Part shown: piece by piece, positions 35,040 to 44,859 of the stretch
Layout of the letters: every line of letters begins with the position of its first letter
Numbering within the stretch: the stretch's first letter is position 1
Assembly (NCBI RefSeq): GCF_000331305.1
Contig: NZ_KB217478.1
Span: 160,992-224,991, forward strand
Length of the DNA stretch: 64,000 bases
Reading direction: 5' to 3'
Origin: Calothrix sp. PCC 7103
GTDB taxonomy: Bacteria > Cyanobacteriota > Cyanobacteriia > Cyanobacteriales > Nostocaceae
Notes under the pieces: model-generated
Database searches by the model: none
What the model saw: the letters and a program-made list of their open reading frames with translations, nothing else
Told to the model about the DNA's origin: nothing
Position numbers and translations under genes: made by a program

Positions 35040-36329
35040 ATGTCTTTTTCTACACTTGGTTTGTCGAATGAAATTGTCCGTGCTGTTACTGAGCTAGGAT
35101 ATACGCAACCTACACCTATTCAAATGCAGGCAATTCCTGCTGTAATGAAGGGGAATGATTTATTAGCAGGTGCCCAAACGGGTACTGGGAAAACCGCGAG
35201 CTTTGCTCTACCCTTACTACAGCGGTTATCTGAAAGTAAACTGAAAAACAGCCAAAGCGAAGGATACCCACCAATTCGAGCTTTAATTTTGACACCAACG
35301 CGCGAACTTGCTGCACAAGTACAAGAAAGTGTTTATCAATATGGTAAATATCTAAATTTAAGGTCGATGGCAATGTTTGGTGGTGTAAACATCAATCAGC
35401 AAAAACGACGCTTGAGGAATGGTGTAGATATTGTCGTCGCTACACCTGGGCGCCTTTTAGACCATGTGCAGCAGGGTACAATTAATCTATCAAACATTGA
35501 GTTTTTAATATTAGATGAAGCCGACAGAATGTTAGATATGGGCTTTATTCGCGATATACGTCGTATTTTGAAGCTTTTGCCCAACCAAAGACAGAATTTA
35601 CTATTTTTTGCAACATTCTCCGACGAAATAAAAGGACTTGCCGCAAGTTTACTTAATCATCCGACAATGATTGAAGTGGCACGTCGTAATGTTACCGCTG
35701 GTACGGTGACGCAAAAAGTATATCAAGTTGATGGTAATAAGAAGCGCCAATTACTATCTCATTTGATTAAACAAGACAAATGGTATCAAGTACTTGTATT
35801 TACGCGCACTAAGCATGGTGCCGACCGTTTGGTTGAACAGTTAGGTCAAGACCGTATTCAAGCACTAGCAATTCACGGCAATAAAAGTCAGTCAGCTCGT
35901 ACCTTTGCTTTAACGAAGTTTAAAAACGGTAGTTTACAGGTACTAGTAGCAACAGATATTGCCGCAAGGGGTCTTGATATTAATGAATTGCCCCATGTCG
36001 TCAACTTCGATTTACCCAACGTCCCATCCGATTATGTTCATCGTATTGGTCGTACAGGTCGTGCTGGTGCTTCAGGTGAAGCTGTATCGTTGGTATGTCC
36101 CGAAGAATCTAAGCTATTGGCAGATATTGAAACACTAATCGCGATTAAATTGCCAAGGGAAACAATCATCGGTTTTAGTTCTAACCCACAAATTAAACCT
36201 GAAAAAACTCCAGATAAACGCAAAATGCAACCTAAAGAATTCAGTCAACGTACAAACCGAGTCGGCGCCAAATCAGGTACTAAGAAACCGGGAACACGAG
36301 GTAAAATTAAACGAGAGCGACCTAAGTAA
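35040..36329 (+). CDS. DEAD-box RNA helicase, RhlE type (429 aa)
   Basis: ATP-dependent RNA remodelling enzyme. Motifs in order: Q-motif [10 protein letters not shown], Walker [39 protein letters not shown], motif [17 protein letters not shown] and [12 protein letters not shown] basic tail (about 365-429, [18 protein letters not shown]) likely binds RNA. Motif III reads FAT (FFATFSDE) where SAT is usual. I chose the ATG at 35040 (MSFSTLGLS), the normal N-terminus for the family; upstream codons do not resemble it. The gene matches RhlE more than CsdA or cold-induced CrhR types. Confidence 0.9.
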   Translation: MSFSTLGLSNEIVRAVTELGYTQPTPIQMQAIPAVMKGNDLLAGAQTGTGKTASFALPLLQRLSESKLKNSQSEGYPPIRALILTPTRELAAQVQESVYQYGKYLNLRSMAMFGGVNINQQKRRLRNGVDIVVATPGRLLDHVQQGTINLSNIEFLILDEADRMLDMGFIRDIRRILKLLPNQRQNLLFFATFSDEIKGLAASLLNHPTMIEVARRNVTAGTVTQKVYQVDGNKKRQLLSHLIKQDKWYQVLVFTRTKHGADRLVEQLGQDRIQALAIHGNKSQSARTFALTKFKNGSLQVLVATDIAARGLDINELPHVVNFDLPNVPSDYVHRIGRTGRAGASGEAVSLVCPEESKLLADIETLIAIKLPRETIIGFSSNPQIKPEKTPDKRKMQPKEFSQRTNRVGAKSGTKKPGTRGKIKRERPK

Positions 36330-36346
36330 ATTATTTATAGTTTAAT

Positions 36347-37081
36347 TTACAATATTTGTGATAGGAATTTGCGGGTGCGGTCTTGGATGGGGTTTTGGAA
36401 GAAGTTAGTGGGGGTTGCTTCTTCGACTATTACTCCACTATCCATAAATATTACTCGGTCGGCAACTTCACGCGCAAACCCAACTTCGTGAGTGACGACG
36501 ACCATTGTCATACCATCCGCAGCTAATTTTTTCATTGTCTCTAAAACTTCACGCACCATTTCGGGGTCAAGAGCAGAAGTTGGTTCATCAAATAACATAA
36601 CTTTGGGTTGCATCGCTAAAGCTCTTGCGATAGCAACCCGTTGTTGTTGTCCACCCGATAGTTGTCCTGGATATTTCTGTGCTTGTTCTAATATTCCAAC
36701 TCTCTCAAGCAACTGCATAGCAACTTCATTCGCTTTCGCTTTTGACCATTTTCTCACCCATATCGGCGCTAGTGTAATATTATCGAGTACAGTTAAATGT
36801 GGAAACAAATTAAACTGTTGAAACACCATCCCCACTTCTCTACGAACAGCGTCAATATTCCGCAAATCATCACTCAAAACAATACCATCAATTTCAATAC
36901 GTCCTTGCTGATACTCTTCCAAAGCATTAAAAGTACGAATAAACGTAGACTTTCCAGAACCAGATGGACCCATAATCACAACAACCTCTCCCCGATGTAC
37001 CGTCAAACTCACACCCCGTAAAACCTGAAACTTCCCATACCACTTCTGAACATTTTCAGCAACAATAACAACGTCTTGCAT
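36347..37081 (-). CDS. bgtA: Amino-acid ABC transporter ATPase, BgtA type (244 aa)
   Basis: Energises the adjacent uptake system. Motifs: Walker [11 protein letters not shown]-loop [11 protein letters not shown], signature LSGGQQQR, Walker B VMLFDEP, switch His in [10 protein letters not shown]. Length and sequence fit the polar amino-acid (GlnQ/AapP) class. It is the last gene of a four-gene minus-strand operon whose order (binding protein, two permeases, ATPase) matches natF-natG-natH-bgtA in Anabaena; in that organism BgtA also serves a basic amino-acid system. It starts at ATG 37081. A 51-bp spacer with a CTCTGTG-rich repeat separates it from natH. Confidence 0.88.
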   Translation of the reverse strand: MQDVVIVAENVQKWYGKFQVLRGVSLTVHRGEVVVIMGPSGSGKSTFIRTFNALEEYQQGRIEIDGIVLSDDLRNIDAVRREVGMVFQQFNLFPHLTVLDNITLAPIWVRKWSKAKANEVAMQLLERVGILEQAQKYPGQLSGGQQQRVAIARALAMQPKVMLFDEPTSALDPEMVREVLETMKKLAADGMTMVVVTHEVGFAREVADRVIFMDSGVIVEEATPTNFFQNPIQDRTRKFLSQIL

Positions 37082-37132
37082 ACTCTCTTCCTCTGTGTAC
37101 TCTGTGTCTCTGTGGTAAAAACTCTTAAAAAA

Positions 37133-38134
37133 CTACCTCTGTCCAATACTCTCCAAACGCTGAGAAATTAAAGACATCGAATAACAAAACACCCAATAAA
37201 GTAACCCAACAAACAAATAAACCTCAGCATACCTATTTAAAAACTCCGGTTGAGCTAAAATAGAGCGAGAAATACCCGTCAACTCCAACAACCCAACAAT
37301 AGATAACAGCGAAGTATCTTTAAACAAACCAATAAACTGACCCACCAACGCAGGAATAACCGCCCGTAAAGCTTGAGGTAAAATAATTAGTAACATAACA
37401 TAGATACTATTTAACCCAATAGCTTTACCAGCTTCAAACTGTCCACGAGGTATAGACTGAAGACCACCTCGAACATTCTCTGCCAAATAAGCAGCACTAA
37501 ATAAAGTCAAACCCGCAATACCTCGCAACACCCTATCCAAAGTAATATCATCGGGTAGAACCAAAGGTAACATCACCTGAGCGATAAACAAAATCCCAAT
37601 TAACGGTAATCCCCGCACTATCTCAATATATAGAATACAAAAATTTCTCACTACAAACAACTTACTCTGGCGCCCTAAAGCCAAAAGTACACCCAAAGGA
37701 AACGAAATAACTATACTAGTTACAGCCATTACCAAAGTTAACAGTAAACCGTTCCATAAATTACTGTCTGCTGCTTGTAGTCCCAAACCACCTCCAACTA
37801 ACCATAGAATGACAGGAAAAGATATTGCCCATGCTAATGGTAACCACTTGTTTGGTATTTTCTTAACCAAACTCCCTACAGTTACAATCGTTAAACCCAG
37901 AATAATAAATATTGATACCCAAATTCGCCAATACATTTGTTCCGGATAACGACCGACTAGAAATAGCTGTAGGTTGACACTAATAACTTTCCATTGTGCG
38001 ATAAACAATATCCAAGCAAAAATAGATTTGGCGCCCCAAACAAGCAAGAATACACAAACAATAGTTAAAATACTATTGTACCAGGTGTCAAATAAATTTT
38101 TCCGCAACCATTTTATGATTTCATTTTGATTCAC
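37133..38134 (-). CDS. natH: Amino-acid ABC transporter permease, NatH type (333 aa)
   Basis: Integral membrane permease with an N-terminal extension holding about three extra helices (SILTIVCVFLLVWGAKSIF; WVSIFIILGLTIVTVGSL). The conserved permease core follows, whose EAA loop reads GQFEAGKAIGLNSIYVMLLIILPQA (about residues 240-265). Five bases separate it from natG upstream, so the two are translationally close. Family knowledge: NatG and NatH form the channel for acidic and neutral polar amino acids. Confidence 0.88.
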   Translation of the reverse strand: MNQNEIIKWLRKNLFDTWYNSILTIVCVFLLVWGAKSIFAWILFIAQWKVISVNLQLFLVGRYPEQMYWRIWVSIFIILGLTIVTVGSLVKKIPNKWLPLAWAISFPVILWLVGGGLGLQAADSNLWNGLLLTLVMAVTSIVISFPLGVLLALGRQSKLFVVRNFCILYIEIVRGLPLIGILFIAQVMLPLVLPDDITLDRVLRGIAGLTLFSAAYLAENVRGGLQSIPRGQFEAGKAIGLNSIYVMLLIILPQALRAVIPALVGQFIGLFKDTSLLSIVGLLELTGISRSILAQPEFLNRYAEVYLFVGLLYWVFCYSMSLISQRLESIGQR

Positions 38135-38138
38135 TTGT

Positions 38139-39056
38139 TTATCTTTCCTTAAGTTGAAAGGAACGGTTTAATGTGTTCATTGTTAAGGAGATAGTCAAAC
38201 TTATAGTTAAATAAGTTACCATAATTAATAACATGACTTCTACTGCTTTACCAGTTTGATTAAAAGTGGTAGAAGCAACGAAGTAAATATCAGGATACCC
38301 AACTGCAATAGCTAAACTAGAGTTTTTCGCTATATTTAGGTATTGACTGGTTAAAGGTGGAATAATGACTCGTAAAGCTTGAGGAAAAATTACTAACCGC
38401 ATAATTAACCCTGGTTTTAAACCCAGCGCACGTGCAGCTTCCCATTGTCCTCTAGCAACCGATTGAATACCTCCTCGAATAATTTCTGCAATAAACGCAC
38501 CCGCATATAATGTTAATCCGAGAATTAATGCAGATAGCTCTGAAGAAACTTCAAGACCAAAAGGTAATTGTGTACCTTTATTATTAAGATTGATTAAGCC
38601 AAAGAAAGAAATTTGATTTTCAAGTTTTGGCAAACTGATAAAAACGGCAAAATACCAAAAGAACAATTGTAAGAGTAGTGGTGTATTCCTTAATAACTCA
38701 ACATAAATCAAAGCTAAATTACGCACCAACCAATTAGTCGATAATCGTGCGATGCCAACAAAGGCGCCTACAATTGTTGCTAAAATGATTCCAATAATAG
38801 AAACTCGTAGTGAATTGAGTAACCCAACTAATAGCGCATGATAATAAGAGTCAGTAGGTTTATAAGAGACAAGAGTTTCACCAATATCAAAAGAAGCTTG
38901 CGATTGTAGAAAATCAAACCCAAAGCCAATTCCCAATAGTTCTAAATTATACGTCAGGTTATCCCATAATATAAATACGACAATGGCAATAATGAAAACA
39001 GAGATTAATTGAGCAGCAATGCTTAAAAAACGTTGGTTGCGCCAAAAAGGAGTCAT
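38139..39056 (-). CDS. natG: Amino-acid ABC transporter permease, NatG type (305 aa)
   Basis: Permease of the polar amino-acid family: one helix near the N-terminus (SVFIIAIVVFILWDNL), a periplasmic region (about 45-85), then five helices, with the EAA motif GQWEAARALGLKPGLIMRLVIFPQA (about 215-240). It pairs with the product of the next gene. The natF-natG gap holds the GTAGGGTGCGT palindromic element. The symbol rests on gene order and family, not on a database match. Confidence 0.88.
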   Translation of the reverse strand: MTPFWRNQRFLSIAAQLISVFIIAIVVFILWDNLTYNLELLGIGFGFDFLQSQASFDIGETLVSYKPTDSYYHALLVGLLNSLRVSIIGIILATIVGAFVGIARLSTNWLVRNLALIYVELLRNTPLLLQLFFWYFAVFISLPKLENQISFFGLINLNNKGTQLPFGLEVSSELSALILGLTLYAGAFIAEIIRGGIQSVARGQWEAARALGLKPGLIMRLVIFPQALRVIIPPLTSQYLNIAKNSSLAIAVGYPDIYFVASTTFNQTGKAVEVMLLIMVTYLTISLTISLTMNTLNRSFQLKER

Positions 39057-39105
39057 AATAGATTTTGGATTTTGATTTGGAATTTTCGTGCGGACATGAA
39101 TGGAT

Positions 39106-39172
39106 GTAGGGTGCGTGACACCATAACAATCCTAAAACGAAGTAAAAATCTCGTAGTGTCACGCACCTTACC
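39106..39172. repeat. Palindromic dispersed repeat GTAGGGTGCGTGACA, copy 2
   Basis: GGTGCGTGACAC (39110-39121) pairs with GTGTCACGCACC (39156-39167). The element fills most of the natG-natF spacer, and its right end overlaps the natF stop codon (TTA at 39168-39170 on the plus strand). It may also attenuate transcription from natF into natG (inference). Confidence 0.65.
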
Positions 39173-40217
39173 TAAAAGGTGGAGCAAAAAGAATTCCACC
39201 TTGATTCCAAAGCTTATTTTTACCTCGTTCTAACTTTAATTCCGAGTTTTTACCTAAATTGCGGTCATAAACTTCGCTATAATTACCCACATGTATAATA
39301 ATACGTTTTACAAAGTCATTGGGAAGTCCGGCAGCTTTTCCTAAATCACCTTCTAGACCTAATAAGCGCTTAATTTCTGGATTACTACTATTTGCTAACT
39401 GATTAACATTTTGAGAATTAACACCCAATTCTTCGGCATTAATCAAACTATTGATAGTCCATTTTACCACATCAAACCATTTAGTATCACCATTTTTAAC
39501 GGCAGGCGCCAAAGGTTCTTTCGATATCAATAAATCTAAAACTGTATGTTCATCTGGTTTAGATAAAGTAGTGCGTCGAGAAACCAACTGCGAACGGTCA
39601 GAAGTAATAGCTTCACACCGACCTTGCTCATAAGTTGTAAAAACAGTATTAACATCTTCAAAGACAATAGGTTTATAACTAATACCTCTTTGTCGCATTT
39701 GGTCGGCTAAATTTTGTTCGTTGGTAGTTCCAGTTTGCGTACAAACAGATTTACCTTTGAGGTCTTCCAAATTTTTAATATTACTATTTTTCCTAACCAT
39801 AATGCCTTGACCATCGTAAAACACCACAGGTGCAAACTCCATACCAGTAGAAGTATCTCGACTAAAAGTCCAAGTAGTATTACGACTCAGTATATCAACC
39901 TCACCCGTTTGCACAGCAGTAAAACGTTCTTTCGCGTTTAAATTACGGTATTCAACTTTTTTCGGATCATCGAATATGGCAGCAGCAATAGCACGACACA
40001 CATCTACATCCAACCCTGCATATTCCCCGTTTGCCTTTACAAAACTAAACCCTGGTAACTGTCCACTCACACCGCAAACAAGTTTACCCCGACTTTTAAT
40101 TGTATCTAACCTACTTATAGTAGTAGTATTACCACCTCGCAGGCGCCTGCTGCAACCACTCATTGAAAGCATTACCGCTAAAATAGCAAATAATAAATAC
40201 CATTTTCGATTCAACAT
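39168..40217 (-). CDS. natF: Polar amino-acid binding lipoprotein, NatF type (349 aa)
   Basis: Extracytoplasmic binding protein. The signal MLNRKWYLLFAILAVMLSMSGC has a lipobox with Cys at about 22. Mature features: GKLVCGVSGQLPGFSF, GLDVDVCRAIAAAIF, RNTTWTFSRD, KGKSVCTQTGTTNEQNL and CEAITSDRSQL, typical of AapJ/NatF-type general amino-acid binding proteins. A strong AAGGAGG lies ten bases upstream of the ATG. First gene of the natFGH-bgtA operon. The last codons and stop fall in a dispersed repeat. Confidence 0.9.
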   Translation of the reverse strand: MLNRKWYLLFAILAVMLSMSGCSRRLRGGNTTTISRLDTIKSRGKLVCGVSGQLPGFSFVKANGEYAGLDVDVCRAIAAAIFDDPKKVEYRNLNAKERFTAVQTGEVDILSRNTTWTFSRDTSTGMEFAPVVFYDGQGIMVRKNSNIKNLEDLKGKSVCTQTGTTNEQNLADQMRQRGISYKPIVFEDVNTVFTTYEQGRCEAITSDRSQLVSRRTTLSKPDEHTVLDLLISKEPLAPAVKNGDTKWFDVVKWTINSLINAEELGVNSQNVNQLANSSNPEIKRLLGLEGDLGKAAGLPNDFVKRIIIHVGNYSEVYDRNLGKNSELKLERGKNKLWNQGGILFAPPFR

Positions 40218-40320
40218 TTATCTGTTACCTCCTTCATTAGTATGCGAGTAAACTTTTTATAGCCCAAGAATATTACTATGATTTACCTTAATTAAGCTTG
40301 ATTTTTATGCAAAATATCCT

Positions 40321-40642
40321 AGAAACCTGGTTTTTTGTTCGACATCCTACAATAAAAACGACGATTTTCCCTAGAAACCAGGTTTAATCGCATAAATCAG
40401 TCTTTCTTCAAATATTGTACGTGCCAGTATAACATCTGGCATAAGTAATCATATATACAAATACTTTTGTATTGCTTTGATTTTAATTAGCGCACGGTGA
40501 AAGGCACCTTCAAAGTGCGCGGTATCATGTTATTAGTAAGGAAAAAACCAGTCAGATTCAATTAAAACCTTATTGGCAAAGTTTGATGAAGCGGTAGCAG
40601 CACAAAAATGGTAGGCAAGGTACGTAAAGAAACCAGGTTTCT
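40321..40642. repeat. Three AGAAACC(T/A)GGTTTCT palindromic repeats
   Basis: Copies at 40321-40335, 40373-40385 and 40628-40642 in the 484-bp spacer upstream of natF. Further relatives occur at 41483, 53453, 53504 and 57640. The spacer otherwise shows no gene. Confidence 0.7.
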
Positions 40643-40650
40643 ATAAAAAA

Positions 40651-40678
40651 AAGGCGCCTTCATTGAATTAATGGCGCC
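40651..40678 (-). terminator. Peroxiredoxin gene terminator built from two GGCGCC sites
   Basis: On the minus strand GGCGCC-ATT-AATTC-AATGAA-GGCGCC-TTTTTTTT: the two palindromes pair with each other, extended by CATT/AATG, and a run of T follows, 25 bases after the stop. Confidence 0.8.
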
Positions 40679-40701
40679 AAATAATGTTATGGAAAATATA
40701 A

Positions 40702-41340
40702 TTACTTGTTGGGTTGAGGTGTCATACGAAGGTAAGGTTTAATTTCTTGATAACCTTTGGGGAATTTTTCCTTGAGGACTTCGGGGTCTTTAAGGGAGGG
40801 GACTATTACACAGTCGTCACCGTCTTTCCAGTCAGCTGGTGTTGCTACACTGTAATTGTCGGTAAGTTGTAATGAGTCTATTACACGCAAAATTTCGTCA
40901 AAGTTTCTTCCTGTACTAGGAGGATAGGTAAACGATAGACGTAATTTTTTTTGTGGGTCGATTACAAATACAGAACGTACCGTTACTGTAGCTGCTGCAT
41001 TTGGGTGAATCATATCGTAAAGTTCAGAGACTTTACGGTCGGGGTCAGCCAAAATAGGGTAGTTGAGTGATGTGCTTTGAGTTTCTTCAATATCACCTAC
41101 CCAACCGTTGTGTGAGTCAACGTCGTCTACACTAAGGGCAATTGCTTTAACGTTACGCTTATCGAATTCGGGTTTGAGCTTTGCGACGGTTCCTAGTTCT
41201 GTGGTGCAAACAGGTGTAAAATCTGCTGGATGCGAGAATAAAATTACCCAGCTATCACCTGCCCAGTCGTAAAAGTTGATTTCACCGTGGGTTGATGCTT
41301 GAGTGAAGTTTGGTACTGTATCGCCTAAACGGAGAGCCAT
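40702..41340 (-). CDS. 1-Cys peroxiredoxin (212 aa)
   Basis: Reduces hydrogen peroxide and organic peroxides in the cytoplasm. The peroxidatic Cys45 lies in HPADFTPVCTTELG. Other hallmarks are LGDTVPNF at the start, ALSVDDVDSHNGW, and the long C-terminal arm (ATPADWKDGDDCVIVPS, KGYQEIKPYLRMT) that defines the Prx6/1-Cys subfamily. A second Cys (DDCVIV) is not at a resolving position. It starts at ATG 41340. Isolated gene with its own terminator. Family members are often induced by light or oxidative stress. Confidence 0.93.
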   Translation of the reverse strand: MALRLGDTVPNFTQASTHGEINFYDWAGDSWVILFSHPADFTPVCTTELGTVAKLKPEFDKRNVKAIALSVDDVDSHNGWVGDIEETQSTSLNYPILADPDRKVSELYDMIHPNAAATVTVRSVFVIDPQKKLRLSFTYPPSTGRNFDEILRVIDSLQLTDNYSVATPADWKDGDDCVIVPSLKDPEVLKEKFPKGYQEIKPYLRMTPQPNK

Positions 41341-41482
41341 GAGAGATTCCCTGTACTTATGAAGCCATAATGTCTACTTAAAGAATCATGCCATAAAACC
41401 TACTATTCCGATTGGACTAACGCTGTATGTTACAAAATTTTAAGTATTTTTTCAATTTGTTTGCATTTTGACATATTACTTT

Positions 41483-41504
41483 AGAAACCGGGCTTCTGGT
41501 TTCT
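41483..41504. repeat. AGAAACCGGGCTTCTGGTTTCT palindromic repeat
   Basis: Imperfect palindrome of the AGAAACC/GGTTTCT family, lying just after the nuclease-fold gene stop and possibly acting as its terminator. Confidence 0.6.
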
Positions 41505-41513
41505 AGGAATTTA

Positions 41514-42119
41514 TCAAGCATTGCGAATCATCCAAATTAAAGCAGAAAGGATAAAATCGATGGGAGGAATGGGATATTCTGATAAATCAAAGGTTACTGT
41601 GTTTTCTTCCAGCTTCATAAATCGCCATTGAGTACCACTAGTAACACTTCCATAAATGGTGTTTACAGGTTTATTTTTTATTTTATTAAATCGTTGGGCA
41701 GCAACCATTTCTGCTACACACTGTCCAATTCCAGACCTTAAATCTGATTTTTTTGCCTCTACAATTACAACTGCGGGAGCATCAATTTCTATTAGTTTAG
41801 GTGAGCGACTAAGCAAAAAATCACATCTTCCGTTTAGCCCTACTGAGCTATCAACATCAAACTCTTCTCCAGAAAAAATACCAATTTGTTTCTCTAATAT
41901 TTTCCATACATCTATTAGTATAGGGGAAATAATTAATTCTGAGCGTACTTTTTCACTACCAGTTGCGATGGCAATTGGTAATACTTCTTCTAAATACTCG
42001 ACAAGTTGCTGGGAAGGTTTGATTAGTTCGATCTCTGGAATAAATCTTCTTCCTTCAACGGTAGTTAAACCGAAAGCTTCTTCTGCTTTTGTGATTGTTG
42101 TAAATTCGCTGTATGGCAT
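41514..42119 (-). CDS. PD-(D/E)XK nuclease-fold protein of unknown role (201 aa)
   Basis: The segment GRCDFLL...AVVIVEAKKSDL...GIGQCVAEMVAAQRF fits the D...(E/D)xK core of restriction-endonuclease-like folds (Asp about 99, Glu and Lys in EAKK about 122, then Gln). No methyltransferase or specificity gene is next to it. Similar stand-alone proteins are frequent in cyanobacteria and resemble the N-terminal part of type I restriction HsdR. Single-gene unit; function not known. Confidence 0.65.
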   Translation of the reverse strand: MPYSEFTTITKAEEAFGLTTVEGRRFIPEIELIKPSQQLVEYLEEVLPIAIATGSEKVRSELIISPILIDVWKILEKQIGIFSGEEFDVDSSVGLNGRCDFLLSRSPKLIEIDAPAVVIVEAKKSDLRSGIGQCVAEMVAAQRFNKIKNKPVNTIYGSVTSGTQWRFMKLEENTVTFDLSEYPIPPIDFILSALIWMIRNA

Positions 42120-42189
42120 ATATTTTGAGGGATAATTGGTATATAGTTATAGTAAACTTTAATTGAACCAAAACCCTCAAACACAATTG

Positions 42190-43095
42190 TTATGCTGTTT
42201 TAATTGGGATGATACCTTTGTCGAAGATTTGATTGTCGGTTCCTATACCTGATATTTCGATTTTGTCTGCGTATACTTTATATGCGGCAAAGCTAAGTTT
42301 TTCTACTGAATAAGCTGTCCATTCGTTTTTCCCTACGGGACGAGTTCCGGCGCCTCCACCACAAATTAAATATGTAGTACCATTAATGGCGATGGTGCGT
42401 TCGTAATGATGTTCGTGTCCGTTAATATAGAGTTGGACGTTATGCTTGGTAAAGATAGGTGTGAAGGCTTTGATAAATTCTGGGTTGCTCCCATATACAC
42501 CCGATGCATAAATAGGATGATGTCCATATACTATCTTCCAAGGCGCCTTTGATTTACTTAATTCTGTATCTAACCAAGATAGTTGAGTTTTAAAGTCAGC
42601 ATTACCGTTGGTATCGAGAACAAAAAATTGTACTGACCCACGATTATAGGTATAATAGCGTCCGCCGTAGTTAAATGCAGCGTATTTTAACTGTAAGTCA
42701 CCGTTGGCAGTTCTAATATCATGATTACCTAAAGCAGCTTGGAATTTAACGCCTTTTTTCAATAGTTCTGCATAGGGACGCTCGAATACTGCGTTGATTT
42801 TTTCAATTTCGCCATTGGTGTAGATATTATCCCCTGCTAACACTACTAAATCGTAAGGGTTTTGAGTATGGTAGTTAGTCATGGCTTTTGCTACCGCATA
42901 TTGTCCATTGTCACCTGTACCTGTATCTGCCACAGAAACAAATTGATACAATACTTTGCTGTCAGGTACAACAGTTTTTATAACTTGAATTGAGTTATTA
43001 TTGCGCGCTTTTATTGCTGTAGCACAACCTGCAAAACCAGCGGAGATAGTACCAACGGTACTTAGAAATAGGAATTTACGCCGTTTGAGCTTCAT
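42190..43095 (-). CDS. Exported metallophosphoesterase, acid-phosphatase-like (301 aa)
   Basis: The N-terminus MKLKRRKFLFLSTVGTISAGFAGC combines a twin-arginine-like motif with a lipobox (Cys about 24), so export and lipid anchoring are expected. The metal-binding motifs of calcineurin-like phosphoesterases follow in order: VADTG, LAGDNIY, LGNHD, YGHHPIY and NGHEHHYER. The closest known type is tartrate-resistant purple acid phosphatase. It may release phosphate outside the cell. Substrate unknown. Confidence 0.85.
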   Translation of the reverse strand: MKLKRRKFLFLSTVGTISAGFAGCATAIKARNNNSIQVIKTVVPDSKVLYQFVSVADTGTGDNGQYAVAKAMTNYHTQNPYDLVVLAGDNIYTNGEIEKINAVFERPYAELLKKGVKFQAALGNHDIRTANGDLQLKYAAFNYGGRYYTYNRGSVQFFVLDTNGNADFKTQLSWLDTELSKSKAPWKIVYGHHPIYASGVYGSNPEFIKAFTPIFTKHNVQLYINGHEHHYERTIAINGTTYLICGGGAGTRPVGKNEWTAYSVEKLSFAAYKVYADKIEISGIGTDNQIFDKGIIPIKTA

Positions 43096-43204
43096 AATAG
43101 TTGATTATAAATGTACGTAGTTTAACGAAATTGGAGTGCAGAACAGTGCTAAATTAGGGCAAGGGTTGCAGCAATGTTGATTTGCACCCTGAATTAAAAG
43201 TTCC

Positions 43205-43990
43205 ATGTCCCAAGATAACCCAACCCCCCAACCACCAAACCCAAGAGGTCGTCAACAACGCTACCAGAGACGACTACCATTTTGGAAGGTAAAAATTATC
43301 CAATTTTTGCGAGGAACTATCGGAGTCTTAGAAACGACAGCAAACCAACTTGAAGACCCATCTTCAACAGTGGGGGGTGGTATTATTGCTGCTTTAACTG
43401 GGATAATTGCTTTTGTTGCTGTAATTGTTGTATGGACGACTTCATCTTTTAATAGTAAACCAGCTCCGCAAGTTGCAACGGTTCCGCTAGAAACACCACC
43501 TGTCACCGTAACACCCGAACCTACACCCACTCCATTAGTTGAAGCAACACCTTTACCTACTATAGAAGAAACACCCGTTGTTGAAACGGCGCCAGAACCA
43601 CAGGTTGAAGAAACACCTCAACCAGAAATAGAACAAACACCTATTGCAGAAGAAACTCCAGAACCGACACCTACACCGCAATTTATACCATTAACACCCG
43701 AACAAGCACTGGTAGCTGCAATAGAAAATAAAGTTGCAGAAGTCAGTAATAATACCTTCTCTGGAATAGTAAAATCAATCAAAGCAAATTTTCGTAGTAG
43801 TAGTTTAATTGTCACAATCAGTGACGATTGGTACACACTCAAAAAATCGCAACAAGATAAATTAGCAGCAGAAATGTTCCAGCGTTCGCAAGAATTAGAC
43901 TTTACCCATTTAGAAATATTTGACTCCCAAGAAAAACTCGTTGCCCGTAACCCAGTAATTGGTAATGAAATGATTATCTTTCAACGTTAA
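43205..43990 (+). CDS. Single-helix protein with Pro/Thr/Glu linker and C-terminal domain (261 aa)
   Basis: A basic, Pro-rich cytoplasmic start (residues 1-35), one membrane helix (about 57-80, GGGIIAALTGIIAFVAVIVVW), then a 75-residue linker of PTPTP, EETP and PEP repeats, and a globular end (about 165-261; LTPEQALVAAIENKVAEV, VTISDDWYTLKKSQQDKLAAEM). The layout resembles cell-wall-spanning proteins in which the linker crosses the periplasm. The C-terminal domain is conserved in cyanobacterial hypothetical proteins but has no known function. Confidence 0.75.
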   Translation: MSQDNPTPQPPNPRGRQQRYQRRLPFWKVKIIQFLRGTIGVLETTANQLEDPSSTVGGGIIAALTGIIAFVAVIVVWTTSSFNSKPAPQVATVPLETPPVTVTPEPTPTPLVEATPLPTIEETPVVETAPEPQVEETPQPEIEQTPIAEETPEPTPTPQFIPLTPEQALVAAIENKVAEVSNNTFSGIVKSIKANFRSSSLIVTISDDWYTLKKSQQDKLAAEMFQRSQELDFTHLEIFDSQEKLVARNPVIGNEMIIFQR

Positions 43991-44091
43991 TTAACATGAT
44001 ATTAAATTCTTCGTATAAGTTAACACCAAAACAATATTTTCAGAATACTGATGATAAGATAACAGCCAGATTTTAAATTCATAGTTATCTT

Positions 44092-44619
44092 ATGTCAAAG
44101 CACGCAGCAAAAATAGGTGGTTATTGGGAAGCTGTTTGGGGAAGTATCGCTGGGTCTGTAGTTTATTTTATTTTTGCCCAAATTGTATATTTTACTATTG
44201 AATTTATCTCAAAAAGAATATTTAATTATTCTATAAGTGATATTTATTTTAAGTTAATTTTAGCTGTAGATAATATTATTTTAGCAGCAATTTTATTTTT
44301 TATATTTTTAGTTTTTTTCATTATTCTTATCGGAATATATCTATTTGCCAGAGCTATTGGTTGTAGATGTGCTTTATCTTGGGGAAACTTTGCTGGTGCC
44401 AAACTTACGTCTAAATATTTACTGCGTTTTGATTTAGCGTTTATTTCGCTATGTGTTTTGTTATTTATAATACTGGCGATAGAATCTTTACTCGGAATAA
44501 TGCAAGCTGAGAATATGCATATAAATTTTTTGCTAGCATATTTTATTGTATCACTAATTATTCCTTCTTTTTTAGCACGGTGTTATTCAAATTTTCGGTT
44601 TCGCAAATTAATGTTGTAG
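44092..44619 (+). CDS. Four-helix membrane protein of unknown function (175 aa)
   Basis: Hydrophobic helices at about 18-40, 55-85, 110-132 and 143-163, with a central Cys-containing loop (GCRCALSWGNFAG). The coding sequence is very A/T-rich and rich in Ile and Phe. The end (YSNFRFRKLML) runs directly into a palindromic repeat cluster. No family recognised. Confidence 0.6.
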   Translation: MSKHAAKIGGYWEAVWGSIAGSVVYFIFAQIVYFTIEFISKRIFNYSISDIYFKLILAVDNIILAAILFFIFLVFFIILIGIYLFARAIGCRCALSWGNFAGAKLTSKYLLRFDLAFISLCVLLFIILAIESLLGIMQAENMHINFLLAYFIVSLIIPSFLARCYSNFRFRKLML

Positions 44620-44644
44620 AGACGTGACATGTCACATCTCTACC

Positions 44645-44756
44645 AATACTGCTCGGTTAAGGATTTTTTGCGTTGATTTCGGGTACGTAGAGACGCGATT
44701 AATCGCGTCTCTACAAGGTTTATCGTTCTATAGAATTTTCTTAACCGAGCAGTATT
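44645..44756. mobile_element. Miniature inverted-repeat element 1 (112 bp)
   Basis: Perfect 17-bp terminal inverted repeats AATACTGCTCGGTTAAG (44645-44661) and its complement (44740-44756). Inside is a second perfect palindrome, GTAGAGACGCGATT and its complement (44687-44714). A related palindrome GTAGAGACGTGACATGTCACATCTCTAC sits just left, at 44616-44643. No coding capacity. Confidence 0.75.
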
Positions 44757-44760
44757 GACA

Positions 44761-44859
44761 GGGAGCATCCACTTTTGGAAGGAACATAATTATTCGGCAC
44801 CAGAAACCTTACTATATGGTTGGTCTAAAAAAGCCTATCTGCCAAAAGTGGATGCTCCC
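44761..44859. mobile_element. Miniature inverted-repeat element 2 (99 bp) with 8-bp target duplication
   Basis: Perfect 18-bp terminal inverted repeats (GGGAGCATCCACTTTTGG at 44761-44778 and its complement at 44842-44859) flanked by the direct repeat TATTGACA at 44753-44760 and 44860-44867. The duplicated target includes the last four bases of element 1, so element 2 inserted later. The 63-bp interior has no coding capacity; a full transposon with the same ends must supply the transposase. Confidence 0.8.
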
